Shown: in pieces, positions 1 through 8,323 of the stretch | How positions within the stretch are numbered: position 1 is the first letter of the stretch | Layout: the number at the start of each line of letters is the position of its first letter | Assembly (NCBI GenBank): GCA_019119745.1 | Contig: DWWI01000030.1 | Coordinates: 1-44,524 of the forward strand | DNA from: Candidatus Mediterraneibacter gallistercoris | Lineage (GTDB): Bacteria > Bacillota_A > Clostridia > Lachnospirales > Lachnospiraceae | DNA: 44,524 nt | Direction: 5' to 3' | Program-made: the position numbers and the translations under genes | Notes under the pieces: generated by a model | What the model was told of the DNA's origin: nothing | Databases searched by the model: none | The model's input: only the letters and a program-made list of their open reading frames with translations

Positions 1-444
1 GCAAGTATCATCGCAAAAGAACTTTCCGAACAGCTTCATATCCCTGTATACGACAAGGCGTACATTGAACAGAAGATCAATGATCATATGTACGAAAGCG
101 AAGCGGAAGCCATACGTAAACTGGCAGAAAAACCATGCATCATCCTCGGCCGCTGTGCTTCGGATATTCTGAAAGACCGGATGAATGTCCTGAACATCTT
201 CGTGTGCGCGGACAAGGAAGACCGCATCCACAGGATCATGGATAAGGAAAATTTAAGCTATGACGAGGCAAAGGAAAAAGTGGAGACAACTGATGAAGAA
301 AGAGCTGCCTATTATTATGAACATACCGGCAAGACGTGGGGCGATGTAAATGACTATCACATGATCCTCGACACATCCGAACTGGGTGTGGAAAACTGCG
401 CGGATATTCTGATGCACTATTTCGAGAAATGTGAATATATTTGA
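1..444 (+). CDS. Cytidylate kinase-like family protein, 3' part
   Basis: The reading frame is open from base 1, so the gene is cut by the window edge and its P-loop end is missing; 147 codons remain. The visible part resembles the cytidylate-kinase-like family (nucleoside monophosphate kinase fold): a short segment CIILGRCASDIL, a strand with NIFVCADKEDR, a lid-like helix with conserved Arg and Glu, then the family-typical YYYEHTGKTWGD and a closing Tyr/Ile-Leu-Asp-Thr segment. True Cmk proteins phosphorylate CMP and dCMP; the substrate of this relaxed family is mostly untested. It is followed by an intrinsic terminator at 517-553. The family call is fairly safe; the precise reaction is not. 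Confidence 0.8.
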   Translation, partial: ASIIAKELSEQLHIPVYDKAYIEQKINDHMYESEAEAIRKLAEKPCIILGRCASDILKDRMNVLNIFVCADKEDRIHRIMDKENLSYDEAKEKVETTDEERAAYYYEHTGKTWGDVNDYHMILDTSELGVENCADILMHYFEKCEYI

Positions 445-516
445 TCTCGTTACTTGTAAAAGCGGTCGCCAGGGTCTCGGGCGCGTCGATTCCGGACTTC
501 GGCTCATCGCCATCAC

Positions 517-553
517 AAAAAAACAGTGGTCGTAAAATGACCACTGTTTTTTT
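517..553. terminator. Bidirectional intrinsic terminator
   Basis: A perfect 8-bp stem (CAGTGGTC at 524-531 and GACCACTG at 539-546) is flanked by seven A on the left and seven T on the right. It can therefore end the plus-strand kinase-like gene and the minus-strand lipoprotein gene that stops at 561. Confidence 0.9.
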
Positions 554-560
554 ATTTTAT

Positions 561-1631
561 TTACTCAGACGCGCTGTCAGCGCTTTCATCCGAAGTATCT
601 GTCTCAGAGGTAATGATCGTTACCCCGGTATCCTCAAAATCGACTTTATTCCAGACCTTCTCGTCCACTTCAATATCAGTGTCATCCTTCCACTGTTCAA
701 GAAGTGAATCATACTGATCCTGTCTGCGCTCTTCTATGATTGACTCTTTTTTCTGATCTGTGGCGTCACGGTCCAGAAGGCTGGTAAGCTGTCCCACATA
801 AAGACCGTCGTCCGTCTCTATCACATCTGTCACTGCTCCCTCTGTCTTAAGAGCATCTGCTGCAGCGATCAGATCTTCATTCGGACTGGTGCTTTCCGAA
901 TCAAATGTAAGATCGTATGCTGTCTGCCCCAGTTCCTCTGCTACAGTTGAAATATCTTCGCCCGCATTTACTCTGTCTGCAAGTGTCTGTGCATTCGTCT
1001 TCAGGTCCGCTTTCTCATCATCAGTAAGCTCAGTGGAATTTCCCGAATCATCCGTCGTCGTATATGAGAAAAATACATACTTCATTGCTTTCTGCGCTGC
1101 TTCTTCATCAGACACATTCTCATCTACGCCTTCTCTCATCTTGCTGTCCATCTTTGTCTGAATCGTAGCAAGTCTGAGAAACTCTTCAATATCCTTTCGA
1201 TAACCGGATACGATTTCCTTTGCTTCATCCGTATTATCTTCATCAAACTGAGCCGCCGCCTCCGAGATGGCATCTTCTTCCTCCTTGGTCAGAGACACTT
1301 CATAGTCCGCCGCGTGCTGGGATATGAGATACATATTCTCCAGATTTTCCATAAGACTGTCTTTTACAGATTCCTCGTAGTTCTGACCCTCTCCGGTCTC
1401 CTGTGTCCACATGGCTTCACCGGTAGTCCCCATCATGCCTGCGTAATACGTCTCATACTGTCCCTGAGTCATCCTTGCATAAAAATTGGCAACTCCCAGT
1501 GTAATATCGTCTTCTCCCACTGTAGCAACAACCGCGTCTGTATTGATAGAACCGCTGCATCCTGTAACAGCCATGGCAGCCAGCGCGCCTGCGGCAGTCA
1601 GTAGTACGGCTTTTTCTCTGAAATGTACCAT
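561..1631 (-). CDS. PrsA/SurA-like foldase lipoprotein
   Basis: A 356-residue secreted lipoprotein. Residues 1-25 form a lipoprotein signal peptide with a hydrophobic core and lipobox VTGC, so Cys25 should be lipidated and the protein held on the outer face of the membrane. The rest is acidic and helical, with a SurA-like N-terminal chaperone region and a divergent parvulin-like segment around residues 185-300 (KYVFFSYTT, ADRVNAGEDISTVAEELG, VTDVIETDDGLYVGQL). This points to a post-translocation foldase, a role that fits export through SecA (elsewhere in this window). Whether the prolyl isomerase site is active cannot be judged. The ATG at 1631 follows AGGAGG by six bases. It has its own promoter (1695-1723) and terminator (517-553). 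The C-terminus is Asp/Ser/Glu-rich. Confidence 0.85.
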   Translation of the reverse strand: MVHFREKAVLLTAAGALAAMAVTGCSGSINTDAVVATVGEDDITLGVANFYARMTQGQYETYYAGMMGTTGEAMWTQETGEGQNYEESVKDSLMENLENMYLISQHAADYEVSLTKEEEDAISEAAAQFDEDNTDEAKEIVSGYRKDIEEFLRLATIQTKMDSKMREGVDENVSDEEAAQKAMKYVFFSYTTTDDSGNSTELTDDEKADLKTNAQTLADRVNAGEDISTVAEELGQTAYDLTFDSESTSPNEDLIAAADALKTEGAVTDVIETDDGLYVGQLTSLLDRDATDQKKESIIEERRQDQYDSLLEQWKDDTDIEVDEKVWNKVDFEDTGVTIITSETDTSDESADSASE

Positions 1632-1694
1632 AAGTATCCTCCTCTTTCCGGGTATATAAAATACAGCATTTACACGATACCCGCATACTGATAC

Positions 1695-1723
1695 ATTATA
1701 ACGTGTTTTAAAAAAAGTAACAA
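1695..1723 (-). promoter_or_regulatory. Sigma-A promoter of the foldase lipoprotein gene
   Basis: On the minus strand TTGTTA (-35), a 17-bp spacer and TATAAT (-10) lie about 65 bases before the start codon, just downstream of the mfd stop. Confidence 0.75.
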
Positions 1724-1741
1724 GTAGGAATCACAAATATA

Positions 1742-4700
1742 TCACGAAATAGCTATTCCCCGGATATCCTCCAGCACTCTGCGCACCGTGTCAAGCACGC
1801 TCTCCCCGGTATCTTTTCCGCTTTTTCCAAGCTTCCGGTAAAGGAAATACGGAGGCTCCTCTGTCCGGAACACAAGATCCTTTCCATAGCCTGCCAGCAT
1901 CCCGGGGATTTTCTGCGGATCAATCTTCGCCTTTTCATACATAGTAAAGCGTATATCTGCGCCTTTCTGTTCCACCGCCGTCACATAAGCAGAGTGGGCA
2001 AGTCCTTTCAGTGCCGCGATATGCAGAAGCTGCTGGACTTTCTTCGGAATATCACCAAAGCGGTCGATCAGCTCCTCCATCATATCGTCCATCTCTTCCT
2101 CATTGGAAATAGCTGCGATTCTCTTATAAATATCCAGTTTCTGATATTCATTTTTAATATATGAATCGGGAATATAGGCGTCTATATTCAGATCGATCGT
2201 CGTCGTAAAGCTTTCCTCTTCCCCTTCTCCTTTGAGCTTAAGCACCGCTTCGTTAAGCATCTTGCAGTACATGTCGTAGCCCACGGCTTCCATATGGCCG
2301 CTCTGTGCTTCTCCGAGCAGGTTTCCCGCACCGCGGATCTCAAGATCCCGCATCGCGATCTTGATACCGGATCCCAGATCCGTGAATTCACGGATAGCAG
2401 AAAGCCGCTTTTCTGCCACCTCTTTTAAAAGCTTATCCCTGCGGTAGAGAAGGAACGCGTAAGCCATACGGTTGGATCGTCCCACGCGTCCCCTGAGCTG
2501 ATAGAGCTGGGAGAGGCCGAACCGGTCCGCATCCTGAATGATCATCGTGTTTGCATTCGGTATATCCAGTCCGGTCTCAATGATCGTCGTTGATACGAGC
2601 ACGTCGATATCCCCGTTGATAAAATCATACATGATATCTTCCAGTTCACGCTCACGCATCTGTCCGTGCGCGAAGGAAATATTCGCCTCCGGCAGAAGCT
2701 GCTGGAGATGCCCGGCGACATCCGCGATGTCGTTGACTCTGTTATAGACATAGTATACCTGTCCCCCGCGGGAAAGCTCTCTTTCAATGGCCTCTCTCAC
2801 CATCTCGTCGTTGTATTCCATAACATAAGTCTGGATGGGCATGCGGTCCTGAGGGGCTTCCTCAAGCACGCTCATGTCCCGGATTCCGATCAGGCTCATA
2901 TGCAGCGTTCTCGGGATAGGAGTGGCCGTCAGCGTCAGGACGTCTATATTCTCCCTCAGTTTTTTAATCTTCTCCTTATGTGTCACTCCAAAACGCTGTT
3001 CCTCATCAATGATCAGAAGTCCCAGATCTTTGAATCCCACGTACTTTGAGAGGACACGGTGGGTTCCGATCACAATATCCACCAGTCCTTTTTTCAGGTC
3101 TTCCACCGTCTTCTTCTGCTGGTAAGAGGAGCGGAACCGGCACAGAAGATCGATCCGTACCGGAAAGTCCTTTAATCTCTGGACAAATGTATTGTAGTGC
3201 TGCTGCGCCAGAATCGTTGTGGGCACAAGATAGACGACCTGTTTTCCCTCCTGGACCGCCTTGAATGCAGCGCGGATGGCAATTTCTGTCTTTCCGTATC
3301 CAACATCCCCGCAGATCAGCCGGTCCATGATCTTTGTACTCTCCATATCATGCTTTGTATCTTCAATGGCCTGAATCTGGTCCTCCGTCTCCTCAAAAGG
3401 AAACATCTCTTCGAATTCCTTCTGCCACACCGTATCCGGCCCGTAGACAAATCCCTCGGACTGCTGCCGGGTCGCATAGAGTTTCACCAGATCTTCCGCT
3501 ACTGCCTGAACTGCTTTCTTTACCTGGTTCTTCGTCTTTCCCCACTGGATGGTACCCAGTTTGTTAAGCTTCGGTTTTTTAGCATCTGCTCCGGCATATT
3601 TCTGGATCAGGTCCATCTGCGCTACCGGAATATAGAGTACGCCCCCATCTGCATATGCAATCTTCATATAGTCTTTGACGACTTTCTCCACCTCGATCTT
3701 CTCTATGCCTTTATAGATTCCGATTCCGTGATTTTCATGGACCACATAGTCGCCGGGCTTAAGTTCGGCAAAATCCTGGATCTTCTGTCCCTCATATTTC
3801 TTTCTGCGTTTCTTCTTTTTCTTTCTTCCAAAGATATCCGTCTCCGAGATGACCATGAACTTCAGCATGGGATACTCGTACCCCTCCGCCACATACCCGT
3901 ATGTCACCATGATCTCTCCGGCATTCACCTGACGTTCCATATCTTCGCTGTAGAAACTGCTAAGATCGTAATCCCGCAGATCTTCTGCAAGACGTTTTGC
4001 CCTTGTTCTGGATCCGGAAAGCAGGACAACCCTGTATCCACTCCGTTTCAGGCGCTTCAGATCCCTGGTGAGCAGCTCAAAACTGTTATTGTACGGGTTT
4101 ACTCCTTTTGTCTGTATACTATAGATTTCCCGTACATGGAACAGACCGCACTTTGACTCCAGCGTTGTCATGGCAATTCCGCTGTAAAGATTCATTTCAT
4201 CTATGATATCTTTCGTTTCATACACGGTGAGACACTGATTTTCACTTTGATCAGTGTCTGATGCGTTCCGGCTCTCCTGACTGTGGAAATATTCCTGTTC
4301 CACACTCTCCGCCGCCTCCTGCAGCCGCTGGGGCTCATCAAGGAAAAGAATGCTCCTGTCTTTTGGAAAATACTCCAGAAACGACACCGCCTCCATGCTT
4401 TCTTCCCAGTTCTCGGAAGCCGGATAAATGGTGACTTTATCCAGATTTTCTACTGAGCGCTGGCTCTCCGTGTCGAAGCTGCGGATTGAATCAATCTCAT
4501 CTCCCCACAGTTCAATTCTAACCGGGAGTTCCTCTGTAAGCGGGAATATATCCACAATACCGCCCCGCACCGCATACTGTCCGGGACCTTCCACCTGACT
4601 TTCTCTCTCATATCCCATCTCTGTCAGATTTTTCTCAAGTCCGGTAAGATCAACGACATCGCCTCCCGCCAGAACTATTCTCTGCTTTTTTAATCGGGAG

Positions 4701-5095
4701 GGCGAGGCAAGTCCGTCAAGAAATGCGTCGATTGTCGTAATCACAGTAATACTTGCATCCTTTTCTTTCTCTATGAGAGCGCGGAGCACTCCCATACGCT
4801 GTGCCGTAAGCAGCGCTCCTTTAATATCGGCGTAATAAAAAAGCAGATCCCGTGCCGGATACAGATACACATCCTCCGTAAAGATCCGGTATTCCTCATA
4901 TGCTTTCTTGGCTTTCTCTTCACTGGAAAAAACGATGACTCTGAATTCAAAGCCATCGCCAAGCGCATACATCAGATGGGTCTTCTGAGATCCGACGCAT
5001 CCTGCGATCTGTATGATACCGTTTCCTTTTTTCCTGTCTTTTAATATTTCCTGATAATCTGCCAGCTCGCCAAGCGGCGCAAGTAAAGCCTGCAT
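1742..5095 (-). CDS. mfd: Transcription-repair coupling factor Mfd
   Basis: At 1117 residues this is a full-length Mfd, the ATP-driven translocase that removes RNA polymerase stalled at DNA damage and recruits UvrA. In order it shows a UvrB-like N-terminal module with VRGGIVDIFP, the CarD-like RNA-polymerase-interacting domain (PGDYVVHENHGIG, about residue 450), an SF2 helicase/translocase core with Walker A GDVGYGKTE near residue 595 and a DEEQ box near 697, a TATPIPRTL motif, the QLRGRVGRS motif VI, and the C-terminal TRCF domain. The start at 5095 follows a purine-rich AAAGGAAAGG. It lies 35 bases after pth, so the two are probably cotranscribed. An Arg/Lys-rich run (near residue 425) precedes the CarD-like domain. 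Confidence 0.98.
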   Translation of the reverse strand: MQALLAPLGELADYQEILKDRKKGNGIIQIAGCVGSQKTHLMYALGDGFEFRVIVFSSEEKAKKAYEEYRIFTEDVYLYPARDLLFYYADIKGALLTAQRMGVLRALIEKEKDASITVITTIDAFLDGLASPSRLKKQRIVLAGGDVVDLTGLEKNLTEMGYERESQVEGPGQYAVRGGIVDIFPLTEELPVRIELWGDEIDSIRSFDTESQRSVENLDKVTIYPASENWEESMEAVSFLEYFPKDRSILFLDEPQRLQEAAESVEQEYFHSQESRNASDTDQSENQCLTVYETKDIIDEMNLYSGIAMTTLESKCGLFHVREIYSIQTKGVNPYNNSFELLTRDLKRLKRSGYRVVLLSGSRTRAKRLAEDLRDYDLSSFYSEDMERQVNAGEIMVTYGYVAEGYEYPMLKFMVISETDIFGRKKKKKRRKKYEGQKIQDFAELKPGDYVVHENHGIGIYKGIEKIEVEKVVKDYMKIAYADGGVLYIPVAQMDLIQKYAGADAKKPKLNKLGTIQWGKTKNQVKKAVQAVAEDLVKLYATRQQSEGFVYGPDTVWQKEFEEMFPFEETEDQIQAIEDTKHDMESTKIMDRLICGDVGYGKTEIAIRAAFKAVQEGKQVVYLVPTTILAQQHYNTFVQRLKDFPVRIDLLCRFRSSYQQKKTVEDLKKGLVDIVIGTHRVLSKYVGFKDLGLLIIDEEQRFGVTHKEKIKKLRENIDVLTLTATPIPRTLHMSLIGIRDMSVLEEAPQDRMPIQTYVMEYNDEMVREAIERELSRGGQVYYVYNRVNDIADVAGHLQQLLPEANISFAHGQMRERELEDIMYDFINGDIDVLVSTTIIETGLDIPNANTMIIQDADRFGLSQLYQLRGRVGRSNRMAYAFLLYRRDKLLKEVAEKRLSAIREFTDLGSGIKIAMRDLEIRGAGNLLGEAQSGHMEAVGYDMYCKMLNEAVLKLKGEGEEESFTTTIDLNIDAYIPDSYIKNEYQKLDIYKRIAAISNEEEMDDMMEELIDRFGDIPKKVQQLLHIAALKGLAHSAYVTAVEQKGADIRFTMYEKAKIDPQKIPGMLAGYGKDLVFRTEEPPYFLYRKLGKSGKDTGESVLDTVRRVLEDIRGIAIS

Positions 5096-5130
5096 ACCTT
5101 TCCTTTCCCCTTTTTCACACTGCGTGCGAT

Positions 5131-5718
5131 TTATGTCCGCGGCTCTTCCTTCTTCTTCCTGTTATATTCACTCATCGCGTCCCCGATCCGGCCGGAGAGG
5201 ATCATACCTGCAGCGGTCACTGCATGGTCATACCCTTCATCCATCAGCTCACGTTCCGCTTTGGAAAAATGTCCGAGCACATAATCCGCCAGATCGTACC
5301 GGGGCGGCTTCTCCCCCACACCCACGCGGATCCGCGGAAATACCTGTGTGCCAAGATTTGCAATAATATTCTTGATACCGTTATGTCCTCCCGCACTTCC
5401 TTTTTCACGGATGCGCAGTTGTCCGACGCCCAGATTTATATCATCGTAGATAACAAGCAGCTCATGTTCCTCGTCAATCTTATAATAATCCACCAGACTG
5501 CGTATGCTCTCGCCGCTTAAGTTCATATAAGTCTGTGGCTTTGCAAGAATCACTTTCTGCCCCTCTATGACGCCCTTTCCGATCAGCGCCCTGTGTTTTT
5601 TTGCGTCTACATCTATATTGTATTTGTCTGCCAGCCTGTCTATTACATCGAAGCCCACATTATGCCTCGTACCCTCATACTGTCTGTCCGGATTTCCCAG
5701 CCCTGCTATTATAAACAT
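5131..5718 (-). CDS. pth: Peptidyl-tRNA hydrolase
   Basis: Pth frees tRNAs from peptidyl-tRNA that has dropped off ribosomes, hydrolysing the ester between peptide and tRNA. The 195 residues match the usual length. Key residues are visible: the Asn in AGLGNP near the N-terminus, the catalytic His in TRHNVGFD, and the Asp in VIYDDINLGVG, followed by the Gly/His/Asn-rich SAGGHNGIKNI loop. The frame extends upstream to 5796, but the ATG at 5718 begins the family-typical MFIIAGLGNP and sits behind a GGAGGAAG ribosome binding site. The gene heads a probable pth-mfd operon, a common arrangement in Firmicutes. Confidence 0.97.
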   Translation of the reverse strand: MFIIAGLGNPDRQYEGTRHNVGFDVIDRLADKYNIDVDAKKHRALIGKGVIEGQKVILAKPQTYMNLSGESIRSLVDYYKIDEEHELLVIYDDINLGVGQLRIREKGSAGGHNGIKNIIANLGTQVFPRIRVGVGEKPPRYDLADYVLGHFSKAERELMDEGYDHAVTAAGMILSGRIGDAMSEYNRKKKEEPRT

Positions 5719-5767
5719 GTCTTTCTTCCTCCATGTCACACTTTTCTGTATCCTCTCAGCAAAAGCT

Positions 5768-5796
5768 ATTTTACAGTATCCCGTCACCTTTGTCAC
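5768..5796 (-). promoter_or_regulatory. Probable promoter of pth-mfd
   Basis: Minus strand GTGACA, 17-bp spacer, TAAAAT, about 50 bases before the pth start. Confidence 0.5.
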
Positions 5797-5892
5797 GTAA
5801 AAGCCGTGAATATTTTCCTGTTTTCAGTCATACACTTAATAAAAAAGCAGACCGCCGTACACCGGCAGCCAAATCAAACGGGAGGTAACTCT

Positions 5893-6327
5893 ATGGGTTC
5901 CAGAACTAAAATCGTTGTCCTGCACATGAAAGAGATCATTTACACTGCGATCTTTGCCGCGCTGGCGATCGTACTGATCATCCTTCTTGTCATCATGTTC
6001 CGGCCGGGCGGCAGAACAGATCAGGCGGATACCGGAAATCGCTATACCCCCGGTATTTACACCTCTGCCCTTACGCTGAACAATACAAATCTTGAGGTAG
6101 AGGTGACAGTAGACAAAACCCGCATCAACTCCATACGTTTTTCCAATCTGGATGAGACCGTAACGACCATGTTTCCTCTCATACAGCCGGCCATAGAGGA
6201 CATTGCCGAACAGATCTACAAGACCCAGTCCCTTGACGATATTGCTCTGCCGGAAGATACACCTTATACGTCCCAGATCATACTGGACGCGATCCGGGAA
6301 GCCGTTGAAAAAGCCGCAGTCAAATAA
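5893..6327 (+). CDS. Membrane-anchored FMN_bind-like protein
   Basis: A 144-residue protein with one N-terminal membrane segment (residues about 13-34, rich in Ile, Leu, Ala, Val) and an extracytoplasmic domain. The domain resembles an FMN_bind domain: the opening YTPGIYTSALTL parallels YxDGxYxG, a strand with VDKTRINSIRFSN follows, and the end (QSLDDIALPEDTPYTSQII, then an Ala/Glu helix) parallels the usual D-x-x-SGAT-x-TS region. The SGAT flavinylation core itself is replaced by PEDTP, so covalent FMN attachment is doubtful. The start at 5893 is chosen because GGAGGTAA lies eight bases upstream. It is a lone plus-strand gene between pth and gph. Family assignment is inference from pattern only. 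Confidence 0.65.
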   Translation: MGSRTKIVVLHMKEIIYTAIFAALAIVLIILLVIMFRPGGRTDQADTGNRYTPGIYTSALTLNNTNLEVEVTVDKTRINSIRFSNLDETVTTMFPLIQPAIEDIAEQIYKTQSLDDIALPEDTPYTSQIILDAIREAVEKAAVK

Positions 6328-6337
6328 ACTGCGGCTT
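6311..6337 (-). terminator. Terminator of the gph operon, inside the facing gene's 3' end
   Basis: The 10-bp stem AAGCCGCAGT/ACTGCGGCTT encloses a 7-base loop that contains the stop codon of the plus-strand gene. Read on the minus strand the stem ends in CTTTTT, so it can end transcription coming from the gene that stops at 6366. Confidence 0.65.
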
Positions 6338-6365
6338 ACATACGTTTCCGATATTCGGATATTTT

Positions 6366-6629
6366 CTATCCTTCTACAATCAGATATTTCCCATCAGGGA
6401 GCGGGAATACTTCGGATGCTTCTTCCAGTTCATCCGGTCCCAGACCATCCACGTCCACGCCCTCTTCCTCGAAATATTCTCTTACTTCATCAATGGAATC
6501 AACGACAACAGCCATACAGTCTTCCAGAAACGCTTCTGCTTCCTCTATATTCCGGGCAACCGGTTCATCGAAAAGTTTCCCCTGCTCTTTTAAAAATGTC
6601 TGTAAACATACTTCACTGTAATCACTCAT
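6366..6629 (-). CDS. Small acidic protein, unknown function
   Basis: An 87-residue, strongly acidic cytoplasmic protein with no signal peptide or membrane segment. It contains a helix LFDEPVARNIEEAEAFLEDC, a central VVDSIDEVREYFEEEGVD and a closing LPDGKYLIVEG strand. I recall similar small proteins in Lachnospiraceae, sometimes loosely labelled glyoxalase, but nothing here shows a glyoxalase metal site, so I do not adopt that name. It begins four bases after the gph stop and is very probably translated from the same mRNA; its own ribosome binding site is weak (AAAAGGATTAGAG). The terminator at 6311-6337 closes the unit. Confidence 0.75.
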   Translation of the reverse strand: MSDYSEVCLQTFLKEQGKLFDEPVARNIEEAEAFLEDCMAVVVDSIDEVREYFEEEGVDVDGLGPDELEEASEVFPLPDGKYLIVEG

Positions 6630-6633
6630 ATCT

Positions 6634-7296
6634 CTAATCCTTTTCTCTTATGATTTTCAATATTGCTTCCGTTGTATCTGCAATGCAGTACGGCTCGGCA
6701 GCCTCCAGCACATCTCTGGAACGGAATCCCCAGGACACCAGTATTGTATCAATTCCTGCCGCCTTTCCTGTGGCGCCGTCCACTTCCGAATCCCCGATAT
6801 ACAGCGCTTCTGACGGGGAAGCCCCAAATTCTCCTGCAATGGCGAGGAGCGCTGTCGGATCAGGCTTTCTCGGAATGCCCTCTTTCTGTCCCTGAATATG
6901 ATCAAAGACCTCTTTGCCGAAAATCTCTTCCACAACATGCACAGCCTGACGGTCAGGCTTGTTGGACAGTACGCCGAGTTTCATTCCCCGTTCTTTCATT
7001 GTCCTGAGCATCTCCGGAATTCCCGGATAAGGTTTTACACGGTAAGTACAGCACTTGTCAAATATGCGCTGATAGGCGGCAAATGCCTCGTCAAACCGGG
7101 TCAGCCCCTCGTCTCCCAATGCCTTCAAAGTCTTTTCTATCAGCACCTTTGCGCCGTTTCCGACAAATTCTCTGCACTGCTCGGAAGTAATCTCCGGAAG
7201 TTTCAGCTCTTTCATCGTCTCATTGACCGAATAAGTCAGAGATTCCAGAGAATCTGTCAGCGTTCCGTCAAGATCAAATATACAGGCTCTATACAT
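6634..7296 (-). CDS. gph: HAD hydrolase, phosphoglycolate phosphatase-like
   Basis: A 220-residue HAD-superfamily phosphatase with a helical cap (subfamily IA). Motif I is FDLDGTLTDS (nucleophile Asp in the first position), motif II is LSNKPD, motif III is the Lys in RKPDP, and motif IV is IGDSEVDGATGKAAG with paired Asp residues for Mg2+. This pattern and length fit phosphoglycolate phosphatase (Gph), but related enzymes act on pyrophosphate or sugar phosphates, so the substrate is not settled. It has a good promoter at 7373-7401 and is followed directly by a small acidic protein gene. Confidence 0.85.
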   Translation of the reverse strand: MYRACIFDLDGTLTDSLESLTYSVNETMKELKLPEITSEQCREFVGNGAKVLIEKTLKALGDEGLTRFDEAFAAYQRIFDKCCTYRVKPYPGIPEMLRTMKERGMKLGVLSNKPDRQAVHVVEEIFGKEVFDHIQGQKEGIPRKPDPTALLAIAGEFGASPSEALYIGDSEVDGATGKAAGIDTILVSWGFRSRDVLEAAEPYCIADTTEAILKIIREKD

Positions 7297-7372
7297 GACT
7301 TTTCATCCTCTCTTATGTGTTCTGCTGCGGTCCTTTGCTGTCTCTGCGTAACAGCCTGTATGACCTTTTTCT

Positions 7373-7401
7373 ATGATAGTATGAAGTACTGCAAATTTCA
7401 A
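7373..7401 (-). promoter_or_regulatory. Sigma-A promoter of gph
   Basis: Minus strand TTGAAA, 17-bp spacer, TATCAT, about 75 bases upstream of the gph start. Confidence 0.6.
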
Positions 7402-7437
7402 TTCTTTTCCGTTCTCTTTTACACTTTTTCCCTCTGC

Positions 7438-8220
7438 TCATTCTCCGAGAAGATATCTCCGCATAGTCTTAAGCGCATTTTTTTCCAGGCGGCTGACCTG
7501 AGCCTGCGAGATATTGATCTGCTCCGCCACCTCCATCTGCGTCTTTCCTTCAAAAAAGCGCAGAGTAATAATGTATCGCTCCCGCTCGTTGAGCCGCTCC
7601 ATGGCAGCCTCCAGAGAGAGCTCTTCTACCCAGTTTTCTTCTTTATTCTTTTTATCACTGACCTGATCCATAACATACAGAGTATCTCCGCCGTCACTGT
7701 ACACAGGCTCCTGCAGACTCATCGGGCTCTGTATCGCGTCAAGGGCGAAAACAACATCCTCCTTGGATATCCCGATCTCATCCGCGATCTCCTGTACGGT
7801 CGGTTCCTTCATATGCCGGCGGATATACCCTTCTTTTGCATAAATTGCCTTGTATGCGGTATCCCGCAGCGACCGGCTCACCCGGATCGGACTGTTATCT
7901 CTGAGATACCGCCGTATCTCCCCGATGATCATAGGTACCGCATAAGTAGAGAACTTCACCATCCTGGTCGGATCAAAATGATCCACAGCTTTCATAAGTC
8001 CCACACAGCCGATCTGGAACAGATCGTCCGCATTTTCACTGCTGCCCTCAAAACGCTTGATCACGCTTAAAACAAGCCGGAGATTGCCTTTGATATATTT
8101 TTCTCTCGCCTCTTCATCTCCGGCCTGGATCCGTTCAAAAAGTTCTGCCTTTTCCTCCTCCTTCAAAAGCGGAAGTTTTGATGTATTCACCCCGCACAGT
8201 TCAACTTTATTCACCATCAT
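7438..8220 (-). CDS. sigG: Sporulation sigma factor SigG
   Basis: A 260-residue sigma-70 family protein matching the forespore-specific SigG that drives late forespore genes. The N-terminal NKVELCGVNTSKLP is the SigG signature. Region 2 (GNLRLVLSVIKRFEGSSENADDLFQIGCVGLM, FSTYAVPMIIGEIRRYLRD), region 3 (SRSLRDTAYKA) and the region 4 helix-turn-helix (TQMEVAEQINISQAQVSRLEK) are all present. The ATG at 8220 follows AGGAGG by ten bases; a TTG further upstream would overlap the ribosome binding site. It stands alone here, without spoIIGA-sigE beside it. Presence of this gene is the main evidence that the organism sporulates. No convincing sigma-F/G type promoter could be fixed by eye. Confidence 0.96.
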   Translation of the reverse strand: MMVNKVELCGVNTSKLPLLKEEEKAELFERIQAGDEEAREKYIKGNLRLVLSVIKRFEGSSENADDLFQIGCVGLMKAVDHFDPTRMVKFSTYAVPMIIGEIRRYLRDNSPIRVSRSLRDTAYKAIYAKEGYIRRHMKEPTVQEIADEIGISKEDVVFALDAIQSPMSLQEPVYSDGGDTLYVMDQVSDKKNKEENWVEELSLEAAMERLNERERYIITLRFFEGKTQMEVAEQINISQAQVSRLEKNALKTMRRYLLGE

Positions 8221-8323
8221 AGCAAGAATCCTCCTAAGCAATTTCTATTTAGAATGATTCTCACCTGAGAGAAAAGATATTCCGGAAGTCAGAAAATTTT
8301 ATAAACTTTTAGACCTTGACAAA

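Noticed and set aside
3197..4156. Plus-strand open frame of about 319 codons opposite mfd
   Set aside because: Mfd on the minus strand is unmistakable; the opposite frame is a by-product of its codon pattern.
5719..5796. Upstream extension of pth
   Set aside because: The added 26 residues are not in the family and the best ribosome binding site serves the ATG at 5718; the region holds the promoter instead.
6898..8070. Plus-strand open frame of about 390 codons across gph and sigG
   Set aside because: It runs through two clear minus-strand genes and the gap between them and lacks any known motif.
8221..8323. A sigma-F/G type promoter in front of sigG
   Set aside because: Pieces such as GTTTA and GGAATAT are present but the spacing does not fit well, so no promoter was listed.
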